A DNA stretch of 64,000 nt from contig DATAVA010000055.1 in assembly GCA_036267975.1 (NCBI GenBank), positions 1 through 64,000 of the forward strand, read 5' to 3'. Below the pieces are notes generated by a model. That model saw only the letters and a program-made list of their open reading frames with translations. It was not told where the DNA came from and made no database searches. The position numbers and the translations under genes were made by a program. Source of the DNA: DAIDKA01 sp036267975 (GTDB lineage: Bacteria > Pseudomonadota > Gammaproteobacteria > Steroidobacterales > Steroidobacteraceae). Below are positions 44,635-54,129 of the stretch, piece after piece. The stretch's first letter is position 1; each line of letters begins with the position of its first letter.

Positions 44635-46661
44635 TGGGCTGGCTGGCACCGGGATTTTTGCTGGGCGCGCTGACCATCGCCGTGCCGGTGTGGCTGCACC
44701 TGCTCAAGCGCAGCGCAAGTCAGCCGCGCCAGTTCAGCTCGCTGATGCTGTTCGAGCCGCAGGTTCGCAGCACGACGCGCCGTCGCCGTATCGATCACTG
44801 GCTGCTGCTGCTGCTGCGGGTCGCGGTATTGCTGCTGGTGGCGGCGGCCTTCGCCGAACCCTATGTACGCGGCCATCTGCCGGGCACGGCGCCCGACAAG
44901 CTGCTGGTACTGGTGGTGGACGATTCCTTCAGCATGCAGGTCGGCACGCGCCTGGCAGATGCGCGTCGCGAAGCGCTGGCCATCGTCGCTGCGAAGCCGC
45001 TGAATACGCAGGCGCAGGTGGTGGCCCTGGGCGCGCGGGCAGCTGTTCTGACCGAGCAGGTACAGGATGCCGCGGTGCTCAGCGCGGCGCTGCGCGCCAT
45101 CAAGCCAACGGATGCGCGCGGCAGCTTCGGCCTGCTGACGAGCATGGCGCGCACGCTTGCGGCTGGCACGCACATGCCCATCGAGATGCACCTGTTCAGC
45201 GACATGCAGGCGACCGGCCTGCCGCCGGATTTCAATGAGCTGCGCCTGCCGCACAACGTGACCCTGACGCTGCATGCGGTCGGTTCGATGTCGCCGAACT
45301 GGACGGTGGAGAGCGTCAGCGCGCCGCCGCAGGTGTGGGACCCGACCAAGACCCGCATCGTCGCGACCGTGGCTGGATTTGGCACGCCGGCCGCCACCCG
45401 TACGGTCACCTTGTTGATCAACGGCAAGTCGGCCGCAAGTCAGAGCATCAAGGTACCCGCGGCGGGACGCGCTTCGGTGGTGTTTGCCGGGCCGGATATT
45501 CCCTATGGACTGGTACGCGCGAGTGTCCAGATCGACGGCGCCGATGCGCTCAGCGCCGATGATCGCTATGACTTTGTGATCCAGCGCAGCGAGCGCGTGC
45601 ATGGGCTGTTCGTGCACCAGGGCTCGGACAGCTCGACCGGCCTGTACTTCCGCTCGGCGCTCGAATCGGCCGCCGATGCGGCGGTGGTGTTGGATGAGGT
45701 CAGCCCGGAGCAGCTGCGCGGCCGCGACCTTGCGCCTTATGCGTTCATCGTTCTGTCCGATGTCGCGGGCCTGCCGCCGGCGGTCGAAGCGCGCGTGACG
45801 GCCTGGGTCAAGGCGGGCGGTCGCGCCTTGCTCAGCGCCGGCACCGCGGCGGCTCAGCAACGGCGGCTGCCGGTGTTTGATGCGCCGATCCTGGGCTCGC
45901 ATGATTACACGCGCGACGACAGCCGCTTCACGTCCGTGGCGAGCGTGGACGACGCCTATGCGCCGGCGGGCACTCTGCCGGGCTGGCTGGGCATAAAAAT
46001 CTTCTACGTCACCCGGGTGGATGCGCCCCAGGCGCAGGTCGCGCTGCGCCTGGCCGATCAGACGCCGTTGCTGCTCGAGAAGCGTCTCGGCAAGGGCCGC
46101 GTCCTGCTGTTTGCATCCGGGTTCGACCGTCTCACCACCGATCTGCCGCTGCACCCGCAGTTCGTCGCCTTCGTGGACCGGCTCGGGAGCTACCTGAGCG
46201 GTCGTACCAACCGCGTCAGCGCCCTGAGCGTCGGGGATTCGGTTGATCTGCGACCCGATCCGGCGGTGCGCGGCAGCGCCGACGTCCTGGCGCCGGATGG
46301 GACGCATCCGCTGGATCTGCGCGAGGCGGCCCGGGTACGCAGCTGGCCGCTGCCGGCGGCCGGCTTCTACGCCCTGACTCTGGCCGATTCACGGCATGAC
46401 CTGGTGGCCGCCAATGTCTCGCGCCTGGAGTCGGATCTGACGCCGGCCAGTGCCGACAAGCTCAAGCTTTGGCAGGCCACCGGCGGCGGCCCAGGCGCGG
46501 CTGCCGCCACCATGCCCGCACCGTCCGGGGCGATCACGGCAGCACCGGCAGAATCCGTTCACAACCTGTGGTGGTACGCTATGTGTCTGCTGCTCGTGGC
46601 AGTGATCGCCGAATCCCTGCTGGCCAGCCGATATCTCAACACGCTGCGGGAATCCTCATGA
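44634..46661 (+). CDS. BatA-like membrane protein with vWA domain
   Basis: The 675-residue product starts with the BatA N-terminal region GWLAPGFLLGALTIAVPVWLHLLKRS and a second helix (HWLLLLLRVAVLLLVAAAFAEPYV). The vWA domain has VVDDSFSMQVG (DxSxS). A long periplasmic part of beta-rich segments follows, including SVDLRPDPAVRG, then a C-terminal helix (WWYAMCLLLVAVIAESLLASRYL). BatA-type proteins sit in the inner membrane beside MoxR and are linked in other bacteria to aerotolerance or envelope stress. A TGATG one-base overlap couples it to DUF58, and its stop overlaps the DUF4175 ATG. Confidence 0.9.
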   Translation: MGWLAPGFLLGALTIAVPVWLHLLKRSASQPRQFSSLMLFEPQVRSTTRRRRIDHWLLLLLRVAVLLLVAAAFAEPYVRGHLPGTAPDKLLVLVVDDSFSMQVGTRLADARREALAIVAAKPLNTQAQVVALGARAAVLTEQVQDAAVLSAALRAIKPTDARGSFGLLTSMARTLAAGTHMPIEMHLFSDMQATGLPPDFNELRLPHNVTLTLHAVGSMSPNWTVESVSAPPQVWDPTKTRIVATVAGFGTPAATRTVTLLINGKSAASQSIKVPAAGRASVVFAGPDIPYGLVRASVQIDGADALSADDRYDFVIQRSERVHGLFVHQGSDSSTGLYFRSALESAADAAVVLDEVSPEQLRGRDLAPYAFIVLSDVAGLPPAVEARVTAWVKAGGRALLSAGTAAAQQRRLPVFDAPILGSHDYTRDDSRFTSVASVDDAYAPAGTLPGWLGIKIFYVTRVDAPQAQVALRLADQTPLLLEKRLGKGRVLLFASGFDRLTTDLPLHPQFVAFVDRLGSYLSGRTNRVSALSVGDSVDLRPDPAVRGSADVLAPDGTHPLDLREAARVRSWPLPAAGFYALTLADSRHDLVAANVSRLESDLTPASADKLKLWQATGGGPGAAAATMPAPSGAITAAPAESVHNLWWYAMCLLLVAVIAESLLASRYLNTLRESS

Positions 46662-49600
46662 AGCCGAGCGAGGAACTGCGGGAATACGTCAAGCGCCTGC
46701 ACACGCGGCTGCGCCTCGGTGCGATCGCGCGCGGTGCAGCCATCGTGTGCGGCATTGCGCTGGGCGTGACCCCGCTGTTGGTGATTTTCGCCAATCAGTT
46801 CGCCTTCTCCGCCGCCAGTGTTCACGGCTCGCGCGCGGTGCTGCTGCTGGCATTGGCCGTTGGCGCGCTGGCGGGACTGGCCATACCGTTGTGGCGTCTG
46901 AACCGGCTGCGCGTGCTTCACCGGGCAGAGGCCGCCTTTCCGCAGTTTCAGGAGCGACTGCGCACCTTCGTGCAACGCGATGACAAGGAAGCGGGCACCG
47001 GGAATGGACCGGCCCGCGACGCCTTTGGTGAACTGCTGGCGGCAGACACGCTACGCGTGGCGGACAGCGCCCGGCCTGCATCGCTGGTGTCCACCACGCT
47101 GCTCGCCGGACTCGTGACCTGCGGCGTAGTGTGCGTAGGGCTGCTGGTCTGGTTGATCCGCTCAGGGCCAGGTTACATGGGCTACGGCGCGGCGCTGCTG
47201 TGGTCGGTGCCCCGCACCGGGCCTATCTACGAGTTGCATGTCGCGCCTGGTGACACGACCGTGCGCCGGCATTCGGATCTGCTCGTGACCGCCGGTCTCG
47301 TGGGCCTGACGCCGCAGGCCGTAAAGCTGCATGTGAGGATCGGCAATGCTGCCTGGCAGCAGGTGACGATGCAGCCACAGCCGCAATCCGGTGGCTTCCG
47401 CTACCTGCTGTCTGCGCTGCCGGACAAGGCCGAATACTACGTCGAGGCCGGACCGCTCGCATCGACACATTTCAATGTGCGCGTCGCCGACATCGCGCAG
47501 GTGCGACGCATCCAGGTGACCTATCACTACCCGGCGTGGACCCAGTTGCCGGATCGCACCGACGAACACGGGGGTGATCTGCGGGCGGTGCAGGGCACGC
47601 GTGCGGAGCTTTCGATTCAGACCGATCAGCCGTTGGTGCAAGGTGCGCTCGTGCTGGATGATGGTCATCAGTTGCCGCTGGTCGCCGGCACCGGCAACAC
47701 CTACCGCGCAACCGTGCCACTGGAGAAGGACGGGGCTTATCACCTGACGACGCTGGACGTCGGGCGTGCCACCCGCATCACCGAGGACTATTTCATTGAG
47801 GCCAATGAACCGAATGCGCCGCAGGTGGCCATCGTCAAGCCGGGCGGTGACTATCGCGCCAGTCCGATCGAAGAGGTCAGCATCAACGCGCAGGCGGCCG
47901 ATGACTTCGGGCTGCGCGAGTTCTCGCTGCATTACTCGGTAAACGGCGGCCCCGATCAGCGAATCAATCTGTTGCCGCACGCCGGAACACTGCAGGCGCG
48001 GGGTGGGGCAGTCATCAGTCTGGAGAACATGAAGCTGGTGCCGGGCGATCTGGTCAGTGTCTATGCCGAAGCCGCGGACGCGCGGGCCCAGTCGCGATCG
48101 CAGATGATTTTCGTGCAGGCGGACCCTTACGAGCGTGAGTTCTCGCAGTCCCAGCAGGCCGGCGGTGGCGGCGGCGGCGGCGGGGCCAATGACCAGATGG
48201 ACATATCGCGCCGTGAGAAGGAGATCATCGCCGGCACCTTTGCGCAGGTGGATGGCCGCGCTGCGGCGGCGCGCCAGGCTGAGCAGGCGAAGTTTCTATC
48301 CGATGTCCAGACAACGCTGCGCGGTCAGGCGATGTCGCTGACCGGCCGCCTGCAGATGCGCGCGCTCACCGATGCCAATGAGCAGTTCAGTGGCTTTGAA
48401 AAAGAAATGACTGCGGCAGCCGAGGCCATGACCCCGGCCGCCACCAAGCTGGCGCAGTTGCAGTGGCGCGAGGCGCTACCCGATGAGCAGAAGGCCCTGC
48501 AGCATCTGCTGCGCGCCGAAGCCACATTCCGCCAGATCCAGGTTGCCTTCGGCAGCGCGGGCGGCGGTGGCGGTGGCGGCAGCATGGGACAGGATCTGGC
48601 AAGCCTGTCCGATCTGGAGCTGGATACCCAGAAGAATCAATACGAGACCGCGCAATCGGCTTCGCCCTCGCAGCAGCGTGATCAGCAAATTGACGATGCC
48701 CTGCGCAAGCTTGATGAACTGGCGCGCAAGGAGGAAGCGCTCGCGCAGGAACATCCGAATGCCGCCGACGCGGCGAGTGAACGCTGGCAGCAGGAAATGC
48801 TACGCCGACAGGCCGAAGAGTTGCAGCGCCAGCTCGAGCAGCTGGCCCGCAACGGTCAATCCGGCTCGCAATCGGGTGCACAGTCCGGTAAACCGGGCGA
48901 ATCAGGTCAGTCGGGCCAATCCGGTCAGTCGGGGCAATCAGCACAGTCTGGAAAGTCCGGGAGCCAGGCTGGCCAGGCCGGTGGACGGGCGACGCGTGAC
49001 AATGGCAGCAAGGGCCAGAGTGATGCCGATGCGGCCAACACTATTCGTCAGGCGATGAACCGACTGCGCGAGGCGCAGGAATCGATGCGCCGGGCCGTCG
49101 ATCAGCGCGACACCGCGGGCGCGCGACGCGCTGCCGAGGGGCTGCGCGATGCAATGGCCGCATTGGGCGGGCTACAGCGCAATGATTCGGCCAATCAGGT
49201 CGATGAGCTGGGCAAAAAAGCAGAGCAACTGGCCAGTCGCGCCCGGCAGCAACAGGATCAGTTGAAGGACATGATTGCTCATCCGCTCGGATCGGGCCGC
49301 CCGGGTCGCCCGCAATCTGCGGACACCATGATCGATGCACGACAGCAGTTGGCGGATGACGTGGGTCGCCTGGAGCAGTCCTTGCGCGACGCAGAACGCG
49401 AAGCGCTCAAGGGCAATCGTGACGCGGCTGCCAAACTGCGTGATTCCTTGAGCAGCCTCGATGAGTCTGATGTTCAGACCCGCCTGCAGCGCAGCGCCGA
49501 TCTCATGCGCCGTGGCTACAACCCCGCGGCTGATTCATCGGAAAGTGACATCCCCGATGCCTTGGCGCGCCTGGGTGACGCGGTGCGTCAGGCGGCGCGG

Positions 49601-50296
49601 GCGTCCGGGAACGGGGCGGCCACGGACGAGGCGCTCAGCGCCGTGCAACGGTTCCGCGCGCGGCTGGCGCAGATGGATAATGCCGGCCAGCGAGGCGCAG
49701 CCGGGAGCCAAGGAAAAGGCCAGAACCCGGGTGAGGGCCAAGGACAGGGCAACGGCCAGGGCGAGAATCAGGGCCAGGGCCAGGGCCAGGGACAGGGCCG
49801 CAATCAAGGTCAGGGTCTCAATGCCGGCAATGGCTCATTGCGCGGCGGCGAGGTTACCGGTGCGGGCGGCGGCACTGGCGGGTTCATTGATGGCGGCTGG
49901 AACACCGGCAATAACGCGCACGGGTCGCGCTCGGTTGCACCTCGCGACACCAGTGCGACGCCTGCGGACCGTGAAAAGAACTTCGATCAGGGTCTGGCGG
50001 ACCTGCAGAGCGCGCGCCGCGCCGTGGGGGATGATCCGGCGGCCAAGCGCCAGGTCGATGAACTGATCCGCTCCATGCAGCAGCTGGATCCGCGCCGGTT
50101 TCCCGGAAACCCGCAGGAGGTGGATCAGTTGTTCGCGGAGGTCAGAAGCGGCGTGGACCGCCTGGAGCTGCAATTGGGTCATGATCCCGCCGACGACAAT
50201 CGCGGTATCGTTCGCAACGCCGAGTCGTTACCCGTGCCGGAGGGTTATCAGGACGCGGTGGCCGAGTACTATCGCCGACTCAGCAAAGGCCAGTGA
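46658..50296 (+). CDS. DUF4175 large membrane protein with coiled-coil and repetitive tail
   Basis: The 1212-residue protein begins with two helices (IARGAAIVCGIALGVTPLLVIFA and HGSRAVLLLALAVGALAGLAIPL) and a third (LAGLVTCGVVCVGLLVWLI), then a beta-rich region. A linker of eight Gly near residue 505 leads to charged coiled coils (DALRKLDELARKEEALAQEH and QQEMLRRQAEELQRQLEQLARN). Ser/Gly/Gln tracts occupy residues 733-775 and 1026-1053. The N-terminal arrangement fits DUF4175 proteins found with MoxR-DUF58-BatA. The C-terminal domain ends PVPEGYQDAVAEYYRRLSK. It closes the operon, and is probably periplasmic after the third helix. Confidence 0.88.
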   Translation: MKPSEELREYVKRLHTRLRLGAIARGAAIVCGIALGVTPLLVIFANQFAFSAASVHGSRAVLLLALAVGALAGLAIPLWRLNRLRVLHRAEAAFPQFQERLRTFVQRDDKEAGTGNGPARDAFGELLAADTLRVADSARPASLVSTTLLAGLVTCGVVCVGLLVWLIRSGPGYMGYGAALLWSVPRTGPIYELHVAPGDTTVRRHSDLLVTAGLVGLTPQAVKLHVRIGNAAWQQVTMQPQPQSGGFRYLLSALPDKAEYYVEAGPLASTHFNVRVADIAQVRRIQVTYHYPAWTQLPDRTDEHGGDLRAVQGTRAELSIQTDQPLVQGALVLDDGHQLPLVAGTGNTYRATVPLEKDGAYHLTTLDVGRATRITEDYFIEANEPNAPQVAIVKPGGDYRASPIEEVSINAQAADDFGLREFSLHYSVNGGPDQRINLLPHAGTLQARGGAVISLENMKLVPGDLVSVYAEAADARAQSRSQMIFVQADPYEREFSQSQQAGGGGGGGGANDQMDISRREKEIIAGTFAQVDGRAAAARQAEQAKFLSDVQTTLRGQAMSLTGRLQMRALTDANEQFSGFEKEMTAAAEAMTPAATKLAQLQWREALPDEQKALQHLLRAEATFRQIQVAFGSAGGGGGGGSMGQDLASLSDLELDTQKNQYETAQSASPSQQRDQQIDDALRKLDELARKEEALAQEHPNAADAASERWQQEMLRRQAEELQRQLEQLARNGQSGSQSGAQSGKPGESGQSGQSGQSGQSAQSGKSGSQAGQAGGRATRDNGSKGQSDADAANTIRQAMNRLREAQESMRRAVDQRDTAGARRAAEGLRDAMAALGGLQRNDSANQVDELGKKAEQLASRARQQQDQLKDMIAHPLGSGRPGRPQSADTMIDARQQLADDVGRLEQSLRDAEREALKGNRDAAAKLRDSLSSLDESDVQTRLQRSADLMRRGYNPAADSSESDIPDALARLGDAVRQAARASGNGAATDEALSAVQRFRARLAQMDNAGQRGAAGSQGKGQNPGEGQGQGNGQGENQGQGQGQGQGRNQGQGLNAGNGSLRGGEVTGAGGGTGGFIDGGWNTGNNAHGSRSVAPRDTSATPADREKNFDQGLADLQSARRAVGDDPAAKRQVDELIRSMQQLDPRRFPGNPQEVDQLFAEVRSGVDRLELQLGHDPADDNRGIVRNAESLPVPEGYQDAVAEYYRRLSKGQ
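48854..48980 (+). repeat. Degenerate Ser-Gly-Gln coding repeat in DUF4175 gene
   Basis: Triplets of the TCN-GGN-CAN kind recur with small changes (tcaggtcagtcgggccaat unit and neighbours), giving SGQSGQSGQSGQSAQSGKSG-like protein. Drift between copies is visible in codon choice, so it is an old, in-frame minisatellite and not a CRISPR array. Confidence 0.75.
49733..49815 (+). repeat. GGNCAG (Gly-Gln) hexanucleotide repeat in DUF4175 gene
   Basis: GGCCAG or GGACAG hexamers follow one another around 49770-49800, giving a Gly-Gln-rich protein run interrupted by Asn and Glu. Exact adjacent copies of gggccagggcca suggest recent slippage. It encodes a disordered linker before the C-terminal domain. 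Confidence 0.8.
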
Positions 50297-50381
50297 TTGA
50301 CGGCAAATCGCTGATCGTCGATCGTACGCGTACTGAATAATCACGGAGCCTGGCCGGGCGCCCTGAAGGGTCACCGGCATC

Positions 50382-51161
50382 ATGATGCACTTTTACGCAT
50401 TCAAGCTGCTTGCGCGCGCGGTGCTGTTGCCCCCCGCCGGTTTGTTGATCCTGACGGTACTCGGTGCTGTGCTGCTGGCACTGCGGCACCGGCGTACTGG
50501 CTGGAGCTGCCTGGTCACGGGCCTGACGGCACTGTGGCTGTTGTCGCTGCCGGTGGTTGCCGAAGAACTCACGCGTCTGACCGAGGTGTATCCCGCGTTT
50601 GATCCGGCAAGTCGGACGAATGCGCAGGCGATCGTCATTCTGGGCGGTGCAGTGGCGCGTTATCCGGCACCCGAGTATCCGGGTCGTCAGCCCGCGGCAT
50701 CGTTGGACTTGCTGGAGCGGCTGGACTACGGTGCGTGGCTGTCGCGCAGTACGCATTTGCCGATATTGGTCACGGCTGACTACGGCAATGCATGGGCAAT
50801 GGCCCTGGTGTTGACTCGCGATTTCCAGGTGCGAGCGCGTTGGGTGGAGTGGAAATCGCGTGACACGTTTGAGAATGCGCGTAATTCGGCGGCCATGTTG
50901 CGCACTGCCAATGTGCACTCGATCCTGCTGGTGACCAGCAGTCCTCACATGTTGCGCGCGACGCGGGAATTTCTCGCCACCGGATTGCAGGTCACGGCAG
51001 CACCGGTACATGTGTTGGTGCAGCGGCAATACGGAGCGTTGTCGTTTCTGCCCACGGCTGAGGCGATGACGGACTCGAATCGGGCCGTATATGAGCTGAT
51101 CGGCGAACGCGTACGTGAACTCATGGCGGCACTGGATCTGCGACGCCAGCAACGCGCGTGA
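50382..51161 (+). CDS. YdcF/ElyC-like DUF218 membrane protein
   Basis: The 259-residue protein has two N-terminal membrane helices (LLPPAGLLILTVLGAVLLAL and TGLTALWLLSLPVVAEELT) and a DUF218 domain: AQAIVILGGAVARYPAPEY, LPILVTADYG, SRDTFENARNSAAMLRT and ILLVTSSPHMLRATREF. The SRDTFENAxNS and TSSPHMxRA motifs define this family, which in E. coli (ElyC) affects peptidoglycan and envelope integrity. ATG codons at 50382 and 50385 are both possible. It lies 85 bases after the DUF4175 stop and could belong to the same envelope programme. Confidence 0.88.
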   Translation: MMHFYAFKLLARAVLLPPAGLLILTVLGAVLLALRHRRTGWSCLVTGLTALWLLSLPVVAEELTRLTEVYPAFDPASRTNAQAIVILGGAVARYPAPEYPGRQPAASLDLLERLDYGAWLSRSTHLPILVTADYGNAWAMALVLTRDFQVRARWVEWKSRDTFENARNSAAMLRTANVHSILLVTSSPHMLRATREFLATGLQVTAAPVHVLVQRQYGALSFLPTAEAMTDSNRAVYELIGERVRELMAALDLRRQQRA

Positions 51162-51162
51162 C

Positions 51163-51978
51163 TTACCCGAACCGGAATCCGGAAATTCGCCAGCCCATCA
51201 TTACATCGTTGAATGTTCGCACCCCGAGGTCAGTGCCGGCAGCGCCCGCGGCCACCATCAGTGGCAGCAGGTGCTCCTCGCGCGGATGCGCGTAGCGCGC
51301 GGCAGGCGCCTGCGACCAGTTCGCCAGCCCGCTATTGCGTGCCTGGACATCGTTCTGGCACACCGTCTGGCCCAGCCAGTCATCGAACAGCTGTGATCCG
51401 GGAATCAGCGCGTTATCCATGGAACGCACGCGCAGATTGTGAAAGCTCATGCCGCTGCCGATGATCAGCACTCCCTGATCGCGCAGGGGCGCCAGCGCGG
51501 CGCCGAGCTGCAGGTGCTCCGGCGCGGACAGGCCCTGCTTGAGGGACAGCTGCACGATGGGCATATCGGCGCCCGGGTAGACCAGGAGGAATGGCACGAA
51601 CACGCCGTGATCCAGGCCGCGTACGCGTTCCTCGCTGCTGGCGATGCCGGCTGTGGTGAGCGCCGCCCGCACATCGCTCGCCAATTGCGGGTCTCCGGGC
51701 GCGGGGTACTTCAGCTGGTAGGTATGGTCGGGGAAGCCGTAATAGTCAAACAGCAGCGGCGGCTGCGATTGTACGTTCACCGCCACCGGGTCGGCCTCCC
51801 AGTGCCCTGAGATGACCAGCACCGCGCGGGGCGGGCGCGGCAGCGTTGCGGAAAGCTGCCGTAGCCACTCGGCAAGCTGCGTCCACGGATTCGGCGGCGG
51901 CCCTGGCCAGTCCATGAAGAAGCATGGCCCGCCGCCATGCGGGATGTAGAAAGTGGGAAGTCTTGAATTGGAGCTCAT
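51163..51978 (-). CDS. DODA-type extradiol ring-cleavage dioxygenase (YgiD-like)
   Basis: The 271-residue enzyme matches the LigB/DODA family that uses a mononuclear metal to cleave catechol rings such as DOPA. Metal and active-site His are visible in FYIPHGGGPCFFMDW, VISGHWEADP, SGMSFHNLR and YAHPREEHLLPLMVAAGA. GLDHGVFVPFLLVYPGADMPIVQLSL is another family segment. Length is close to E. coli YgiD (271). It converges with the YdcF-like gene, leaving one base between, and is single-gene on its strand. Confidence 0.93.
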   Translation of the reverse strand: MSSNSRLPTFYIPHGGGPCFFMDWPGPPPNPWTQLAEWLRQLSATLPRPPRAVLVISGHWEADPVAVNVQSQPPLLFDYYGFPDHTYQLKYPAPGDPQLASDVRAALTTAGIASSEERVRGLDHGVFVPFLLVYPGADMPIVQLSLKQGLSAPEHLQLGAALAPLRDQGVLIIGSGMSFHNLRVRSMDNALIPGSQLFDDWLGQTVCQNDVQARNSGLANWSQAPAARYAHPREEHLLPLMVAAGAAGTDLGVRTFNDVMMGWRISGFRFG

Positions 51979-52135
51979 CGTAGCAGGAGCGTACCGCGCG
52001 AGTCGTCACAGCTGCATGATTTTCGTGCCGAACATCGTTCATGCAGGATTGCGCCCGCTAGACAATAATCACCGAGGTGTTTCATTCGCACCACGCCCTG
52101 CCGCAATTCAACCGCACGCGACCGCAGTGATACGG

Positions 52136-52141
52136 GATAAT
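52136..52141 (+). promoter_or_regulatory. Candidate -10 element (GATAAT) of TPR-GGEEF gene
   Basis: GATAAT matches five of six consensus bases and lies 38 bases before the GTG start. No convincing -35 element is seen, so the promoter may need an activator or be weak. Confidence 0.35.
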
Positions 52142-52179
52142 GCGCGGCTTCCGGTTTTCGTCTGGATGGAGGTCGTGGC

Positions 52180-54129
52180 GTGCGAGCGGCAGGGTGTGCA
52201 GCGTTGCTGTTGATTGGCTTGTCGCTGCTGCCGGCGCCGGGACTGCTCGCGGGAGTGCCGGAAATCCAGCAGTTGGTCACGCGGGCCGAGCACGAAGGCT
52301 ATACGGATCCCGAAGCGCTGCATCGCGATGCGCAGGCGGCACTCGTGGCTCTGCGCAGCACCCCTGATCCGGATCTGGAGATCCGCACGCGCTTGCTTCT
52401 GTGTGACTACGACTCGGAGCGCGATCTGAGCGCGGCCGGGGATCAGGCCCAACGCGTGCTCGGCTTGTTGCCGCAGGCGCATGATCCGGGTCTGCGCGCC
52501 GGCCTGCTGGTGTGCCAGGGCGAGACGCGCGAAACCGTTGCCGACAATGGCCAGGCGTTGCGGCTGTTCACCCAGGCCGTGGCGGTCGCCACAGGCGCAC
52601 ACGATGACGAAAAGCTCGCCACTGCGCTGTACTCACGCGGCTACCTGCTCGGCCTTCAGGGCGAGTACGCGACCGGGCTGGTGGACCTGCGTCGGGCGCA
52701 GAACCTGTACGACCGACTGGGGCGTCAGTACGATGCACTGTCCTGTCGCGACAGCATCGCGACGCTCTACAGTCGCCTGGGCGACGACACCGAGGCTGCG
52801 CATCTGTACGCCGAGGTACTGCGCATCCAGCGGCAGGCGGGCATGCTCCGCGAACAGGCCGTCACGCTGCACAATCTGGCGCGCACCTATGAGGATTCGC
52901 GGCAATGGGATCTTGCCCAGCAGACATTCACCCAGGCGCTCGATCTGGCCCACGGCCTGAAGTATCCGCGTGTTGAGGCCTATGCATTGCGCGGCCTTGC
53001 TGCCGTGAAAGTTGCACACAATGATGCTGCCAGTGCGTTGGATTATCTGGCACGCGCCACGGCCCTGCAGAGCGGGACCCCCGATGCGCGGCTCGGTGCA
53101 CAGATCAACCTGGAGAAGGGGCGGGCCCTGCGTCTTGCCGGGCTTCTTCCCGCAAGCGTGGCGGCGCTGCAGCGGGCGCGTAGTGTTTTCAAGTCTGCCG
53201 GCGCCGCGGTGGAACTGGTCGACACCGATACTGAGCTGGCAGTGGTCGAGTCTGCGCTGGGTGAATGGCATGCGGCCTATGTAGACAAATCCGAAGGGGC
53301 GCAGCAGCAGGAGCAGCTGCTGTCGAATCAGCTGGGGCAGCGTTTTGCGATCCTCAAGGTCGCCTATGACACGGCTGCACGGGATCAGGAGAATCGCGCG
53401 CTACTGCGTGAAAATGCCGCCACCGGCAGTGCGCTCGAACAGTCCCGCCGGGTGCGGCAGCTGCAGGGTGTCGTGATCGCGTTGGGCATTGCCCTGGGTG
53501 CGATACTCATCTGGCTGCTGCTCCTCAACCGCGGGCGTGCGCGGCGCATGGGGAGCCTCGCGATGACCGACGAGCTGACGCAGGCGCCGAACCGCCGGGC
53601 GGTGCTCGCAATGTTCAATCGATTGTTGAAACGACCCGAATTCGCGCCGTGCGCCATTCTCATCATGGATATCGACTTCTTCAAGCGCATCAATGATCAG
53701 TATGGCCATGCCGCGGGCGATGAAGTGCTGAAGCTGGTGGCTGAAGCGGTGCGAAAAACGGTACAGCCGCCGGCCTTCTTCGGGCGCCTCGGCGGTGAGG
53801 AATTTCTGATCGTATTGCCGGATGCGGACCTGGCAGGGGCTAAACGGTTCGCCGAAGGACTGCGTCGGAGCGTCGCCGCGATCAATACCCGCGTCGCGAT
53901 TCCGGGCCACTCGGGCGTGACTACCAGCGTCGGCCTGACGCTGTCGACTGCCGGCGCGGACGATGCGGGAAATATGCTGGCACGTGCCGACATCGCGCTC
54001 TATACCGCGAAGCGCTCGGGACGCAACTGCGTGCGGGTGGAACCGGCCGCGGATGATGCGCTGGATGTTCCGGGCCCGGGCTCGCTGCTCGGGTCACTGA
54101 AAGCTGCGGGTAGTCGCGACCGCGAGTGA
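52180..54129 (+). CDS. Periplasmic TPR sensor with GGEEF diguanylate cyclase
   Basis: The 649-residue protein has a signal peptide (AALLLIGLSLLPAPGLLAG), about eight TPR-like pairs in residues 30-400, a short coiled coil, a membrane helix at about 429-448 (VVIALGIALGAILIWLLLL) and a cytosolic GGDEF domain. The active-site loop is GRLGGEEFLIVLPDA (residues 538-542 GGEEF), intact for c-di-GMP synthesis. The RxxD product-inhibition site is missing (QPPA). GTG at 52180 follows GGAGG nine bases upstream; a GATAAT -10 element lies at 52136-52141. It overlaps the convergent glpK by 36 bases. Confidence 0.92.
   Translation: MRAAGCAALLLIGLSLLPAPGLLAGVPEIQQLVTRAEHEGYTDPEALHRDAQAALVALRSTPDPDLEIRTRLLLCDYDSERDLSAAGDQAQRVLGLLPQAHDPGLRAGLLVCQGETRETVADNGQALRLFTQAVAVATGAHDDEKLATALYSRGYLLGLQGEYATGLVDLRRAQNLYDRLGRQYDALSCRDSIATLYSRLGDDTEAAHLYAEVLRIQRQAGMLREQAVTLHNLARTYEDSRQWDLAQQTFTQALDLAHGLKYPRVEAYALRGLAAVKVAHNDAASALDYLARATALQSGTPDARLGAQINLEKGRALRLAGLLPASVAALQRARSVFKSAGAAVELVDTDTELAVVESALGEWHAAYVDKSEGAQQQEQLLSNQLGQRFAILKVAYDTAARDQENRALLRENAATGSALEQSRRVRQLQGVVIALGIALGAILIWLLLLNRGRARRMGSLAMTDELTQAPNRRAVLAMFNRLLKRPEFAPCAILIMDIDFFKRINDQYGHAAGDEVLKLVAEAVRKTVQPPAFFGRLGGEEFLIVLPDADLAGAKRFAEGLRRSVAAINTRVAIPGHSGVTTSVGLTLSTAGADDAGNMLARADIALYTAKRSGRNCVRVEPAADDALDVPGPGSLLGSLKAAGSRDRE

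Noticed and set aside
48854..48980. Short repeated units resembling a CRISPR array
   Set aside because: Units are in-frame, lack distinct spacers and encode a Ser-Gly-Gln linker in a coding region.
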